From Solirubrobacterales bacterium (GTDB lineage Bacteria > Actinomycetota > Thermoleophilia > Solirubrobacterales > 70-9), in NCBI GenBank assembly GCA_020438395.1, contig JAGQUR010000029.1:1-62468 (forward strand): a stretch of 62,468 nt of DNA, written 5' to 3'. A model generated the notes under the pieces. It searched no databases. It saw nothing but the letters and a program-made list of their open reading frames with translations, and was not told the origin of the DNA. The position numbers were made by a program, and so were the translations under genes. Numbering within the stretch: position 1 is the stretch's first letter; each line of letters opens with the position of its first letter. Below, piece by piece: positions 31,536 to 40,757 of this stretch.

Positions 31536-32543
31536 TCAGCCGGTGATCCGGTCGAGCCGGGCCAGGGTCTTCAGCCAGATCAGGTTGCGGCGGTTGGCTC
31601 CGTACCGGAGAGAGCCCGGGCTGAAATCGACCGAATCGGCGAAGGTCGTTTCCCCCGGCTGCACCCCGACCATGGCGCCGTCGGCACCGGCGACCCCGAG
31701 ATGAAGGCCGTCCACGGAAAGACCCTGGTTGATCATGAAGGGCTGCTCGCAGGCCCGCCAGAGGTTCATCATCGGCAGGTGCCAGGCCTTGGACAGCTTC
31801 CAGATGCCGCGGTTCGTGCGGGCGACCCCGGCGTTGAAAACGGCCTGCCGGTCACTGTCTGTCTGGATGATCGGCGGGATGGTGCTGAGCACCGGGACTA
31901 CCTTCCGGGCCCGCAGGGCCCTGATGACCGAGGCGAGCCGGGGAACGATCTGGCTGCCCGGCGCCTTGCCGAAGGCGAGGTCCATCCCGAGGTCGTTGGT
32001 GCCGAGCAGGACCACGGCATACCTCGGATTTAAAGTGTCCAGTTCACAGTCAACCGGCGTGCCCTCGAGCGGGCAGCCCGGGGGCTTTGCCCAGTAGCCG
32101 GTGTCCGGAAGGTTCTTCACCGGCGTGACCGTCCAGGTCGAGAACACTCCGGCCTGGGCGGACGAGGAACGCCGGGAAAACGAGGTCCAGGGCCGGCAGC
32201 CTGGAAGCGCCCGGGGATTCTGCAGGCGAACCCTGTTGTAGGCCCTCAGGGTCGCCCGCAGGGAAGCCGTGAGCCCGGTCGGGGAACCGCAGGCGAGGCC
32301 GTAGAGGTCGGGGGAGAACTCGGTGTTCGAATCGCCGACCTTGGCGAACACTCCCCGGCGCAGACCGGATTTCCGGCCGGCCGCGACCCGGGACTTCAGC
32401 CTGGCCTGGTCCTTGGCCGAGAGAACCGGCACCACCGGGGCGCTCTGCCAGGAGGCGGCAGCCGAACCTGCCGTCCCGAGACCAAAGACGGCCAGAACGG
32501 CGATCAGCGAAATCCGGATCGCTTTTCTCCTGATTGCTTCCAT
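31536..32543 (-). CDS. Secreted SGNH/GDSL hydrolase
   Basis: 335 residues. Cleavable-looking signal peptide ([21 protein letters not shown]), no lipobox. SGNH blocks [19 protein letters not shown] and [10 protein letters not shown] are intact. Also contains the shared end [17 protein letters not shown]. Compared with its neighbour it has the same catalytic core but lacks the lipid anchor, so one enzyme would be tethered and the other released or ionically bound. ATG 32543 has AGGGGA at 9 bases; ATG 32552, inside the same small ATGGAAGC repeat, has none. Confidence 0.86.
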   Translation of the reverse strand: MEAIRRKAIRISLIAVLAVFGLGTAGSAAASWQSAPVVPVLSAKDQARLKSRVAAGRKSGLRRGVFAKVGDSNTEFSPDLYGLACGSPTGLTASLRATLRAYNRVRLQNPRALPGCRPWTSFSRRSSSAQAGVFSTWTVTPVKNLPDTGYWAKPPGCPLEGTPVDCELDTLNPRYAVVLLGTNDLGMDLAFGKAPGSQIVPRLASVIRALRARKVVPVLSTIPPIIQTDSDRQAVFNAGVARTNRGIWKLSKAWHLPMMNLWRACEQPFMINQGLSVDGLHLGVAGADGAMVGVQPGETTFADSVDFSPGSLRYGANRRNLIWLKTLARLDRITG

Positions 32544-32617
32544 GGCTTCCATTCCCCTGCGAATGACAGTCAGGAAACGATAGTGGACCGGAGCGGCACT
32601 GCCCGCGGGACCTCGAC

Positions 32618-32623
32618 TACGAT
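32618..32623 (+). promoter_or_regulatory. -10 element TACGAT, leaderless
   Basis: TACGAT is 7 bases before ATG 32631, the first gene of the plus-strand sugar-nucleotide operon. Confidence 0.5.
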
Positions 32624-32630
32624 CAGCGCC

Positions 32631-33578
32631 ATGACCGTAAGCGTGGTAACCGGCGGAGCCGGATTCGTGGGATCGCACCTCTGCGACGCCCTGCTCGAAA
32701 AGGGCAACAAGGTGATCTGCATCGACAACCTGGAAACCGGCTCGCTCCAGAACATCGAGCACATCACGAGCGACGACTTCACCTTCCTGCCCCAGGACAT
32801 CACCGAGGAGGTCCATGTCGAGGGCGACGTCGACTTCGTTTACCACCTCGCCTCCCCGGCCAGCCCGATCGACTACGCACGGCTGCCCCTCCACACCCTC
32901 AAGGTCGGTGCGCAGGGCACCTGGCACATGCTCGGCGTGGCCAAGTTCAAGCGGGCCCGGTTTCTGCTCGCCTCCACCTCCGAGGTTTACGGTGACCCCC
33001 AGGTCCACCCCCAGGAGGAGAGCTACTGGGGCCATGTCAATCCGATTGGCCCGCGCGGCGTCTACGACGAGGCGAAGCGTTACGCCGAGGCGTTGACCAT
33101 GGCCTACCACCGCCAGCAGGGCGTGGACACCTCGATCGTCCGGATCTTCAATACCTACGGTTCGAGGATGCGCGCCCACGACGGCCGGGCGATCCCGACC
33201 TTCCTGCGCCAGGCGCTCCAGAACCAGCCGCTGACCGTTTTCGGCGACGGTTCGCAGACCCGTTCTTTCTGCTTCGTCGACGACCTGGTCCGGGGGCTGA
33301 TCCTGCTGGCCGAGTCGGGCGAGCACCTTCCCGTCAACATCGGCAACCCGGACGAGTACACCCTGCTGCAGCTCGCCAACGCGGTGATCGAAGCCTCGGG
33401 GGCCGAGTCCAGCGTGACCTTCGAGCCGCTGCCGACCGATGACCCGCAGGTCCGCCAGCCCAACATCGACCGGGCGAAGGAGCTGCTCGGCTGGGAGCCG
33501 ACCGTGCCGCTTTCGGAGGGCCTCCGGAAGACGATCGACCAGTCCGGTCGCGACCGCCTGATCGGCAAGACCGGCTGA
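32631..33578 (+). CDS. UDP-glucuronate decarboxylase (UDP-xylose synthase) type SDR
   Basis: 315-residue NAD-dependent extended SDR. Rossmann motif [11 protein letters not shown] (Gly8, Gly11, Gly14); the block [20 protein letters not shown] followed by [18 protein letters not shown] is the hallmark of UXS enzymes and contains the catalytic Tyr145/Lys149. It converts UDP-glucuronate to UDP-xylose (or the 4-keto intermediate). First gene of an operon with a second SDR and a methyltransferase, so xylose or a relative is probably a sugar of the surface glycan. Start supported by TACGAT upstream. Confidence 0.92.
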   Translation: MTVSVVTGGAGFVGSHLCDALLEKGNKVICIDNLETGSLQNIEHITSDDFTFLPQDITEEVHVEGDVDFVYHLASPASPIDYARLPLHTLKVGAQGTWHMLGVAKFKRARFLLASTSEVYGDPQVHPQEESYWGHVNPIGPRGVYDEAKRYAEALTMAYHRQQGVDTSIVRIFNTYGSRMRAHDGRAIPTFLRQALQNQPLTVFGDGSQTRSFCFVDDLVRGLILLAESGEHLPVNIGNPDEYTLLQLANAVIEASGAESSVTFEPLPTDDPQVRQPNIDRAKELLGWEPTVPLSEGLRKTIDQSGRDRLIGKTG

Positions 33579-33587
33579 ACGCGGCAG

Positions 33588-34475
33588 ATGACCGGGGCCG
33601 GGACAGTCCTCGTCCTCGGGGCCACCGGCTTCCTCGGCGGCCGGATCGTCGATGAATTCGAGGCCGCCGGAGTCGAAGTGGCGGCGGCCTCCCGGCCGGA
33701 GGGCGATCTGCTCGATCCAGCCGGCCTGCGGGAGCTGATCGCCCGGACCGCCCCGGACACGGTCGTCAATGCGGCAGGCATGACCTCGCCGGCCATCGCC
33801 AGGGAACGACCGGCCGACTGCTTCGCCGTCAACACGGGCGGCATGCTCAACCTGCTGGAGGCGGTCCGGCTGGAGGCACCCGGGGCGCGGGTCCTGGCTC
33901 TTTCATCCGCCGCCGTCTATGCGGGTGAGCCGCCGTTTACCGAAAACTCCCCGACCGCTGCCACGACGCCCTACGCCGCCTCGAAGATAGCGATGGAGAT
34001 CCTCTGCGGTCAGTACTCCCGGGGCCATGGCATGACGGTCACGGTGCTGCGCTGCTTCAACCTGACCGGTCCCGGCGAGCCTGCCAGCCAGGCGACATCG
34101 GAATTCGCGCGGGCCGCGATCGAGGCAGGAGCGGGAGGCAGGGCGGAGGTCAGGGTCGGCGAACCGGCGACGGCCCGGGACTTCACCGACGTGAGGGACG
34201 CCGCCCGGGCGATACGCCTCCTCGCCGAAGGGGAACACGACGGAACCTTCGACCTCTGCTCCGGCAGCGCGACCAGCCTGCAGGAACTCGCGGGAATGAT
34301 CAGCGAACTGTCCGGGGCTGAACTGAGCCTGCGCGGCTCGGGCACAGGCCAGCCGGCATCGGGCCTTCTCAGTGTCCGCGGGGACGCCTCGAAACTGGCA
34401 TTGGCGACAGGATGGAAGCCGGAGATTGGACTCCGTGAGAGCCTCGCCGACCTGCTCGACTCGCTCGGCGCATAG
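33588..34475 (+). CDS. Sugar-nucleotide SDR reductase/epimerase
   Basis: 295 residues, NAD(P)-binding GATGFLGG at 11-18, catalytic Tyr129/Lys133 in PYAASKIAME, then NLTGPGEP and RDFTDVRDAARA. The pattern resembles GDP-4-keto-6-deoxymannose reductases and dTDP-4-dehydrorhamnose reductases; I cannot choose the substrate. It follows the UXS gene after 9 bases and precedes a methyltransferase gene, so it probably makes another deoxy or epimerised nucleotide sugar for the same glycan. Confidence 0.85.
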   Translation: MTGAGTVLVLGATGFLGGRIVDEFEAAGVEVAAASRPEGDLLDPAGLRELIARTAPDTVVNAAGMTSPAIARERPADCFAVNTGGMLNLLEAVRLEAPGARVLALSSAAVYAGEPPFTENSPTAATTPYAASKIAMEILCGQYSRGHGMTVTVLRCFNLTGPGEPASQATSEFARAAIEAGAGGRAEVRVGEPATARDFTDVRDAARAIRLLAEGEHDGTFDLCSGSATSLQELAGMISELSGAELSLRGSGTGQPASGLLSVRGDASKLALATGWKPEIGLRESLADLLDSLGA

Positions 34476-34486
34476 GATCCCGCGCC

Positions 34487-35107
34487 ATGGAAGCAAGCGG
34501 TTCAACCGAGGCGGTGGACACCACCAACTACGAGAAGTTCCAGACCGGCAACCCGGTGGTGCAGCGGCTGATCGGCGGCTTCTACCGGAAGGTCGAAGAC
34601 ATCGTAAGGCCGCTAAAACCGGCCACCGTGCTCGATGCCGGCTGCGGTGAAGGCGAGACCCTCGACCGTCTGGCCGGAGTCCTCCCGCCCTTTCCGGTCG
34701 GCATCGACCTCAATCAGGAATCGGTCGATTTCGCCGCAGAGAGGCTGCCGGACGCGACGATCCGCCGGGCCGATCTGCTGGAGCTGCCCTTCGAGGACGA
34801 CAGCTTCGACCTGGTCTTCTGCCTCGAGGTGCTCGAGCACCTGCCCGATCCCGGGGCGGGCCTGGAGCAGCTGGCCAGGGTCTCCCGACAGGACATCGTC
34901 GTTTCGGTTCCGCATGAGCCCTGGTTCCGGCTCGGCAGCCTGGCCCGGGGCAAGTATCTGAAGACCTGGGGCAACCATCCCGAGCACGTCAATCACTGGA
35001 ACCCGAAGAGCTTCCGGTCCTTCCTTTCCACCCGGACCGAGGTGGTCGACGTTCAGACCGCGATGCCGTGGATCATCGCCCGGTGCCGGCCTCTTCCAGC
35101 CGGCTGA
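34487..35107 (+). CDS. Class I SAM methyltransferase
   Basis: 206 residues. Motif I LDAGCGEGETL, motif II-like GIDLNQESVDFA, FEDDSFDLVFCLEVLEHLPDP (motif IV/V) and QDIVVSVPHEPWF, ending in KSFRSFLSTRTEVVDV. This is the type found in glycan and lipid-linked sugar loci. TAGGAT is 8 bases before ATG 34487. Its last 35 bases overlap the 3' end of the convergent GT2 gene, so both proteins share antisense coding at their C-termini. Confidence 0.88.
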   Translation: MEASGSTEAVDTTNYEKFQTGNPVVQRLIGGFYRKVEDIVRPLKPATVLDAGCGEGETLDRLAGVLPPFPVGIDLNQESVDFAAERLPDATIRRADLLELPFEDDSFDLVFCLEVLEHLPDPGAGLEQLARVSRQDIVVSVPHEPWFRLGSLARGKYLKTWGNHPEHVNHWNPKSFRSFLSTRTEVVDVQTAMPWIIARCRPLPAG

Positions 35108-36062
35108 GGTCGAGGCCCGGATCGATGGCCGGGCTGACCACCTTCTCGATCAGGGCCCGCTCCTCCGAAACCCCGGCCCGGCGACCGGCGACCAGCATCT
35201 GGCCGATCAGGCCGAGCGAGAAGAGCTGGACGCCGACCACGATCATCAGCACGCCGAGGAAGAGCAGCGGCCGGCTGCCGATCGGTTCGCCGCCGATCCA
35301 GATGATCGACAGGTAAAGGCAGATCACGAAGCCGAGGAAGCCGAGGCCGATGCCGAGCAGACCGAAGAGATGGAGTGGCCGGTTCCGGTACCGGCCGAGA
35401 AAGGCGACGGTGAGCAGGTCGAGGGCACCGCGGCGGTAACGCTCCAGGCCGAAGCGGGATGAGCCGTGGAGGCGGGGGCGATGGTTGACCGGGATCTCGG
35501 AAACCCGCCAGCCCTGCTGCGCGGCAAAGGCGGGCAGGAAGCGGTGCATCTCGCCATAAACCTCGATCGAGCGGGCACATTCACCGCGGTAGGCCTTGAA
35601 CCCGCAGTTCATGTCGTGGAGCTTCACTCCGGTCACCCGGGCGGTGAACCAGTTGAAGATCTTCGAGGCAATCCGCCGGGTGAACGGGTCCTGCCGGTCG
35701 CTCTTCCATCCGGAAACCAGGTCCGAATCCGACTCGAGCGCCTCGAGCAGTCGGGGGATGTCGGCCGGATCGTCCTGGCCGTCACCGTCGATCGTGATCA
35801 CCTTCGCCCCACGGGTCACGTCAAAACCGGCAGCGAGAGCGGCCGACTTGCCGAAATTACGGCGGAGCCTGATCACCCCGAGCCGGTGATTGCCTTCGGC
35901 GAGTTCGGCAACACAGTCGAAGGTGCCGTCGGTGGAGCCGTCATCGACCACGATCGTCTCCCACTCGAGGCCGAGGCCGGAGCAGGCAGAATCGATCTCT
36001 GCGACCAGGCCGGGCAGGGCTTCGCGCTCGTTGAAGGCGGGAATGATCACTGAAAGGTCCAT
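35073..36062 (-). CDS. Membrane-bound GT2 glycosyltransferase (polyprenol-phosphate glycosyltransferase type)
   Basis: 329 residues. GT-A domain with IIPAFNEREALPGL, VDDGSTDGT, RNFGKSAALAAGFD, IDGDGQDDPADIP and the acceptor motif HDMNCGFKAYRGE, then two C-terminal membrane helices (about 228-255 and 263-290). This matches GtrB/DPM-like enzymes that put glucose or another sugar on polyprenyl phosphate. It would give a lipid-linked single-sugar donor for later extracytoplasmic addition. Start ATG 36062; TACCTT lies 12 bases upstream, so the leader is at most a few bases. Confidence 0.9.
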   Translation of the reverse strand: MDLSVIIPAFNEREALPGLVAEIDSACSGLGLEWETIVVDDGSTDGTFDCVAELAEGNHRLGVIRLRRNFGKSAALAAGFDVTRGAKVITIDGDGQDDPADIPRLLEALESDSDLVSGWKSDRQDPFTRRIASKIFNWFTARVTGVKLHDMNCGFKAYRGECARSIEVYGEMHRFLPAFAAQQGWRVSEIPVNHRPRLHGSSRFGLERYRRGALDLLTVAFLGRYRNRPLHLFGLLGIGLGFLGFVICLYLSIIWIGGEPIGSRPLLFLGVLMIVVGVQLFSLGLIGQMLVAGRRAGVSEERALIEKVVSPAIDPGLDLSRLEEAGTGR

Positions 36063-36081
36063 CTGACCCCGTTCAAGGTAA

Positions 36082-36087
36082 TACGCT
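36082..36087 (+). promoter_or_regulatory. -10 element TACGCT, leaderless
   Basis: TACGCT is 7 bases before GTG 36095; TTCAAG lies further upstream but the -35 is weak. Confidence 0.4.
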
Positions 36088-36094
36088 CCCTCGC

Positions 36095-37540
36095 GTGACG
36101 CATGCCAGGCAGCTGATCCGGCGGATTGCTGGCAACCCGGAAGAAGGCACCGCCGGACGCAAGGCGAGGCTGGCCGGGCTGATCGGCGTGCCGGTTGCGG
36201 GTGCCTTTCTGCTCGGCGTGATCATCGGCGTAATCGGCCAGAGCATCTCGGCCGGAGCGACCTTCATCCTCCTGGCGATCCCCGTGGCGATCGCCGGCGG
36301 TCTCCTCACCGGCCGGGTTGTACTCGACGGTGCGATGCAGCTGCGGGGCAGCCAGAAGGCCGGCTGGCTGGCCGAGAAACTCGAGCCGATCAGCGTCGTG
36401 GCCGACCCGGACCAGCCGGCGAGGGTCGAGATCATCCATCCGGCCGTCGACCTGAAGCATTTCTTCGGCGGGTTCATCGCGGTCTTCAACCTGGCCCGAC
36501 GGCTGGGAGAGGACGGGCACCGGGTGCGGATCGTGACCATGGAGCCGCTAGAACTCCCGGCCGACTGGAGAAAGCGGGTTGCCGCCTACGAAGGTATCGG
36601 CAACTCCGTCGAGGACCTCGAGGTGATCGATGGCAGCGACAGAAACGTGCCGGTCCGGATGAACCCGGAAGATCGACTGATCGCCACCCACTGGACCGCC
36701 GCCCATGTCGCTTCCGGGGTTGCCACATCGCTCGGCCGGGACTCGTTCACCTATCTGATCCAGGAATACGAACCGTTGATCTTCCCGATGGGCAGCGCCG
36801 CCGCCCTCGCCGACCAGAGCTACGAGCTCGAACACACGGCGATCTTCTCCACGGACTTCCTGCGCGACTATTTCCGCGATCAGGAACTTGGCGTCTACCG
36901 CCCGGAGGGACCGGGCGAGGAAGGGACCGCCGTGTTCAGCAACGCGATCACTCCCGCCGCGGAAGTGACCGTGGGCGAGCTGCGGGGCCGGGACCGCAGG
37001 CGACTGCTCTTCTACGCCCGTCCGGAAGCCCATGCGGAAAGGAACCTCTTCGAACTCGGGGTGATGGCCCTCGACCGGGCCGTCGCTGCGGGGCATTTCA
37101 AGGGCTGGGACATCGCGGGGATCGGCAACGTGGACGGAACCGGCGAACTGGTCCTGCCGCGCTCGAAGGCCAGGATGAGGATGCTGCCCCGGGTCGCCCA
37201 GAAGGAGTACGCCGACACCCTGCGGCTGTTCGACGTCGGACTGGCCCTGATGTACACCCCGCATCCGAGTCTTGTCCCGATCGAGATGGCCGCTGCCGGC
37301 CTGGTCACCGTCACGAACACTTACGCGAACAAGGACCGTGACTCGCTTGAGGCGATCTCGACGAACCTGATCGCCGCCGAACCGCGGATCGACCAGATAG
37401 CCGAGGCGCTGATCTCGGCGGAAGCGATGAGCCGGGACTTCGAGGCCCGCGTCAAGGGCTCGAAGGTCGACTGGCCGGACCGGTGGGACGAAGCCCTCGA
37501 TGACGACACCATGGAACAGATAGGTCACCTGCTCGACTAG
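36095..37540 (+). CDS. WsaF-like glycosyltransferase with N-terminal membrane hairpin
   Basis: 481 residues. Two hydrophobic segments (about 28-50 and 55-78) are followed by a GT-B enzyme similar to the WsaF rhamnosyltransferase type: HPAVDLKHFFGGFIAVFNLA, FTYLIQEYEPLIFP, LLFYARPEAHAERNLFELGV, YTPHPSLVPIEMAAAGLVTV and a final KGSKVDWPDRWDEAL. The same catalytic sequence forms the C-terminal half of the 907-residue protein at 42058-44781, so the two are paralogues. Probable role: adding rhamnose or a similar sugar to the lipid-linked chain. Start GTG 36095 by TACGCT. Confidence 0.78.
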   Translation: MTHARQLIRRIAGNPEEGTAGRKARLAGLIGVPVAGAFLLGVIIGVIGQSISAGATFILLAIPVAIAGGLLTGRVVLDGAMQLRGSQKAGWLAEKLEPISVVADPDQPARVEIIHPAVDLKHFFGGFIAVFNLARRLGEDGHRVRIVTMEPLELPADWRKRVAAYEGIGNSVEDLEVIDGSDRNVPVRMNPEDRLIATHWTAAHVASGVATSLGRDSFTYLIQEYEPLIFPMGSAAALADQSYELEHTAIFSTDFLRDYFRDQELGVYRPEGPGEEGTAVFSNAITPAAEVTVGELRGRDRRRLLFYARPEAHAERNLFELGVMALDRAVAAGHFKGWDIAGIGNVDGTGELVLPRSKARMRMLPRVAQKEYADTLRLFDVGLALMYTPHPSLVPIEMAAAGLVTVTNTYANKDRDSLEAISTNLIAAEPRIDQIAEALISAEAMSRDFEARVKGSKVDWPDRWDEALDDDTMEQIGHLLD

Positions 37541-37553
37541 GGTTGCCCGTCAG

Positions 37554-38636
37554 GTGGGCGAGCAGAAGACAAAAACAGAGGAGACGATCGACCGGGTCCG
37601 GGAGGGCTACGAATCGACTCTGAGCTGGAAGCTGACCCGGCCCTTGCGGGCCCTGAGCGGTGGAGCCCGGCGCCTCACCGGCACCAAGACGGAGATCCCC
37701 TGGGCCGACGTTGCCAATGAGATCAGGGAAAGCCCCGACTACGATTCGTGGCTCACGACCTTCTTCGACGATCAGCTGGCGGAGATCGACAGGGCCTGCG
37801 CGATCGCAAAGGAAGATGAGGCCTGGCAGCTCTTCCGTGAGCTGCAAGATGACCTCTGGGCGGTGCTCCTGACCCGCGATTACAGGAGTTACCCGAACAT
37901 CCAGTCCGTGCTGCCCGACACTCCCGAACTCGACCTGCAATGGGAATGGAATGGCGCGGTCGGACTGCACCAACTCAGCCAGAGCAGACACTTCTACGGC
38001 CGTGTCTGCGAGTTGAACGAACGTCACGGCCGGGTGCCGTTGAACGAGGCCCGGATCCTCGACTTCGGCTGCGGCTGGGGACGACTGACCCGCTATTTCG
38101 CCCGGCATGCCATGCCGGACCGGCTCTTCGGCTGCGATCCGACCGGCAACATCCTCGACGTCTGCGCCGAGACCGGGGTACCGGGGGAGTTGAAGAAATC
38201 CGAATTCGTTCCCGAGAGCCTGCCGTTCGAGAACCTCGACCTGGCTTTCAGCTTTTCCGTGTTCACGCACATATCGGAAGATGCTCACCGGGCCTGTCTG
38301 GAGGCGATCCACAATGCCCTCGCCCCCGGTGGCCTGCTGGTGGTCACGGTGCGGCCTCCCTCCTACCTCGAGCTCGACCCGCCGATGGGGCCGGCCCGCC
38401 GAGGGCTCTCCGATGATTACGTGAACCGGGAACTCAGGGAACCCCGTTACATCTTCCTCCCCCACCTCGTCGAAGAAGGCCACCCGCTTCATGACGAGGG
38501 AGCGACGACCTACGGTGACACGGTGATCAGCTTCCCCTACATCGAAAAGAACTGGACCGACCTGTTCGAGATCGCCGAAACCGGCATCCTCACCGGAGAC
38601 ATGTACCAGGTCCCGGTAGCACTCAGGAAGAAGTGA
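37554..38636 (+). CDS. Class I SAM methyltransferase with N-terminal TRPLR segment
   Basis: 360 residues. The N-terminal 40 residues carry ESTLSWKLTRPLRALSG, a basic amphipathic motif also seen in two glycosyltransferases of the locus. An extra helical region (40-150) precedes the methyltransferase core: LDFGCGWGRLTRYF (motif I), GCDPTGNIL, FSFSVFTHISEDAH and LLVVTVRPPSYLE. Acts on a small or lipid-linked glycan by context. GTG start 13 bases after the previous stop. The protein is longer than a plain core because of the N-terminal extension. Confidence 0.82.
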   Translation: MGEQKTKTEETIDRVREGYESTLSWKLTRPLRALSGGARRLTGTKTEIPWADVANEIRESPDYDSWLTTFFDDQLAEIDRACAIAKEDEAWQLFRELQDDLWAVLLTRDYRSYPNIQSVLPDTPELDLQWEWNGAVGLHQLSQSRHFYGRVCELNERHGRVPLNEARILDFGCGWGRLTRYFARHAMPDRLFGCDPTGNILDVCAETGVPGELKKSEFVPESLPFENLDLAFSFSVFTHISEDAHRACLEAIHNALAPGGLLVVTVRPPSYLELDPPMGPARRGLSDDYVNRELREPRYIFLPHLVEEGHPLHDEGATTYGDTVISFPYIEKNWTDLFEIAETGILTGDMYQVPVALRKK

Positions 38637-38649
38637 ACCGGAAGGCCTG

Positions 38650-39882
38650 ATGGTGTTCGTCGACCCCGGGCAGGAGGACCGGCAGAAGCGGGGGCTGCCG
38701 ATCGTCCCGGTCTTCGACGGTTACCGGGCCTTCGCGATCTTCGGAATCATCATCTACCACCTGCTCGGAGTAGCTCCCTTCAATGAGCCCTGGATGGACG
38801 AGTGGGTGAAGTTCCAGACCGCCACCTTTGGCCAGCTGATCGACGTCCTCTTCATCGTCAGCGGTTTTGTGGTCTTCCTGCCGACGGCGGCCCGAGGCAA
38901 CTTCGGCAGTCTCGGCGGCTATGCGATCCGCCGGGCGGCACGACTGTTGCCCGCCTACTACCTGATCCTGATCCTGACCATGCTCGTGCTCGCCTTCGCG
39001 CCGACCGAGTTCGAGCGGAGCTTCCCGACCCTTCCCGCGATCGGAATCCACCTGCTCGACATGCAGACGCTGACCTCCTATTCGGACAACCTGGGGGCGA
39101 TCGGCTTCGGTGTGGTCGGACCGGTCTGGACTCTCTCGGTCGAGGTCGGCTTCTACCTGGTGCTACCACTGGTCGCGATGTGGTTCTACCGTCACCCGCG
39201 GGCCGGCCTCGTGGCCGGCGCCCTGATCGCCGTAGCCTGGGCACAGCTCGGAATCCACGCGGAAAGCGTCGCCGACTTCCTCGGGCTCGGTATGACCGGG
39301 ACGACCGCGCACCGGATCGACCTGGCGACCGGCATCCAGTTTCCGTTCTGGGCCTTCTCCTTCGCCCTCGGCATGGCCGGGGCGAAGCTCTATGTCGAAG
39401 TGAGAAAGCGCTGGGAGGAGGGCGATTGCCGCCGTCGCGCCGCCTGGGCCCAATTGGCGGGGCTGGCCGGTCTGGTCCTCTTCACGATCCTCATCTACAG
39501 CTCGCCCGAGAACAGCCGGGGCATCGCCGTGGTCGCCGAAGGCGTGCGGCATTCGCCCCTGATCATGCTCGGCTACTCCGCCAGTCTCGCCACCCTGATG
39601 GTGGCGACCGCGCTCGGACCCGACTGGACGCGCCGGCCGTTCGACAACCGGCCGATGAAATGGCTGGCCGAGGTCAGCTACGGCGCCTATCTCTCCCATG
39701 CGCTCTTCCTGTTCATCGGCACCTACAGCATCGGCGCCACCTTCCAGGGCAACGTCCAGACCCTGCTCGCCTGGAGCGCAGCAATCCTCCCCGCCACGAT
39801 CCTCTACGGCTACCTGTCGGCCAGATACCTGGAACAGCCGATCCGCCGCTGGGCCCGGAAGTTCGGCCGGAACGTTACCTAG
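38650..39882 (+). CDS. Acyltransferase-3 family membrane protein
   Basis: 410 residues, about ten membrane segments. Family marks: FDGYRAFAIFGIIIYHLLG (catalytic His in helix 1), LFIVSGFVVFLPTA, IRRAARLLPAYY (Arg pair), VGPVWTLSVEVGFYLVLPL and the end YLEQPIRRWARKFG. It moves acyl groups, commonly acetyl from the cytoplasm, to sugars outside. A close relative lies at 60822. Stops in a CTAG overlap with the convergent Wzm gene. Confidence 0.92.
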   Translation: MVFVDPGQEDRQKRGLPIVPVFDGYRAFAIFGIIIYHLLGVAPFNEPWMDEWVKFQTATFGQLIDVLFIVSGFVVFLPTAARGNFGSLGGYAIRRAARLLPAYYLILILTMLVLAFAPTEFERSFPTLPAIGIHLLDMQTLTSYSDNLGAIGFGVVGPVWTLSVEVGFYLVLPLVAMWFYRHPRAGLVAGALIAVAWAQLGIHAESVADFLGLGMTGTTAHRIDLATGIQFPFWAFSFALGMAGAKLYVEVRKRWEEGDCRRRAAWAQLAGLAGLVLFTILIYSSPENSRGIAVVAEGVRHSPLIMLGYSASLATLMVATALGPDWTRRPFDNRPMKWLAEVSYGAYLSHALFLFIGTYSIGATFQGNVQTLLAWSAAILPATILYGYLSARYLEQPIRRWARKFGRNVT

Positions 39883-40757
39883 AGCTCTTCCGCGATCCGG
39901 GGAGCTTCGCGGCTGAAGACCTTGGCCGCGATCAGACAGAGGGCGACGGTGATCAGGAAGGCAGGCAGCAGGCCGAGCCAGCCGCCGGCGGCGTCGAGGG
40001 CGGTCGGTGCCGAGTTGTCGATCACCAGGTGCCGCAGCTCGATGAAGATCGGGGTGAGCGGGTTGATCAGCACGATTTCGTGGAAGCGCTCGGGAACGAC
40101 CTCGATCGGGTAGAGGACCGGGGTCGCGTAGAACAGCGCGGTGGCGAGAACGCCCCAGATGATGCCGACGTCCCGGAACCGCACGAAGAGGGCGGAGACC
40201 AGGAGGCTGACGGCGACGGTGATCACGGTCAGGATCGCCACGATGAAGGGGAAAAACAGCCAGGTCCATTCGACCGGCACCCCCGAGGCGAGCAGGAAGA
40301 CCAGCACGACGACGAGGTTCACGCCGAAGTTGAACAGGGCGGTGAGGACCACGGCCAACGGGATCACCAGCCGGGGGAACTGGGTCTTTCGGACCACCCC
40401 CTCCTGGGCCACCACCGAAGTCACGGCGGCGAGGGTCGCCTCCTGGAAGAAGGTGAAGACGACAATGTTGAACAGCAGCATCACCGGGTAATGCGGCACG
40501 TCGTCTCCGATCCGGAAGATCTGGGTGAAGACGAAGAGCAGCACTGCGAACAGGATCAGCGGCCGGAACAGCGACCAGACATAGCCGAGGACCGTGTCGA
40601 AGTAGGTCTTCTTGAAGTCGTTGACCGCGATCAGGTAGAGCAGGTCCCTCGACCGGCGCCATCCGCCGCCGAGGGCGGAGGGGCCGGTTACCTCCTGCAG
40701 GCCCGGGTCGGGCCCGCCCGAAGCCGGGGCGGCTGCGGTCGGGGAGCCGTCAGTCAT
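39879..40757 (-). CDS. wzm: ABC-2 polysaccharide exporter permease (Wzm)
   Basis: 292 residues with six membrane segments of the ABC-2 exporter type: KKTYFDTVLGYVWSLFRPLI, VFTFFQEATLAAVTSVVAQE, KTQFPRLVIPLAVVLTALFN, RDVGIIWGVLATALFYATPV and an end EAPRIAEEL. Its ATG overlaps the wzt stop by 8 bases. With Wzt it would flip a lipid-linked glycan across the membrane. Long Pro/Gly-rich N-terminal tail before the first helix. Confidence 0.93.
   Translation of the reverse strand: MTDGSPTAAAPASGGPDPGLQEVTGPSALGGGWRRSRDLLYLIAVNDFKKTYFDTVLGYVWSLFRPLILFAVLLFVFTQIFRIGDDVPHYPVMLLFNIVVFTFFQEATLAAVTSVVAQEGVVRKTQFPRLVIPLAVVLTALFNFGVNLVVVLVFLLASGVPVEWTWLFFPFIVAILTVITVAVSLLVSALFVRFRDVGIIWGVLATALFYATPVLYPIEVVPERFHEIVLINPLTPIFIELRHLVIDNSAPTALDAAGGWLGLLPAFLITVALCLIAAKVFSREAPRIAEEL

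Noticed and set aside
32541-32558. Small ATGGAAGC tandem repeat at the SGNH hydrolase start as a second minigene
   Set aside because: The two ATGs are in the same frame, so it only offers alternative starts and no separate peptide.
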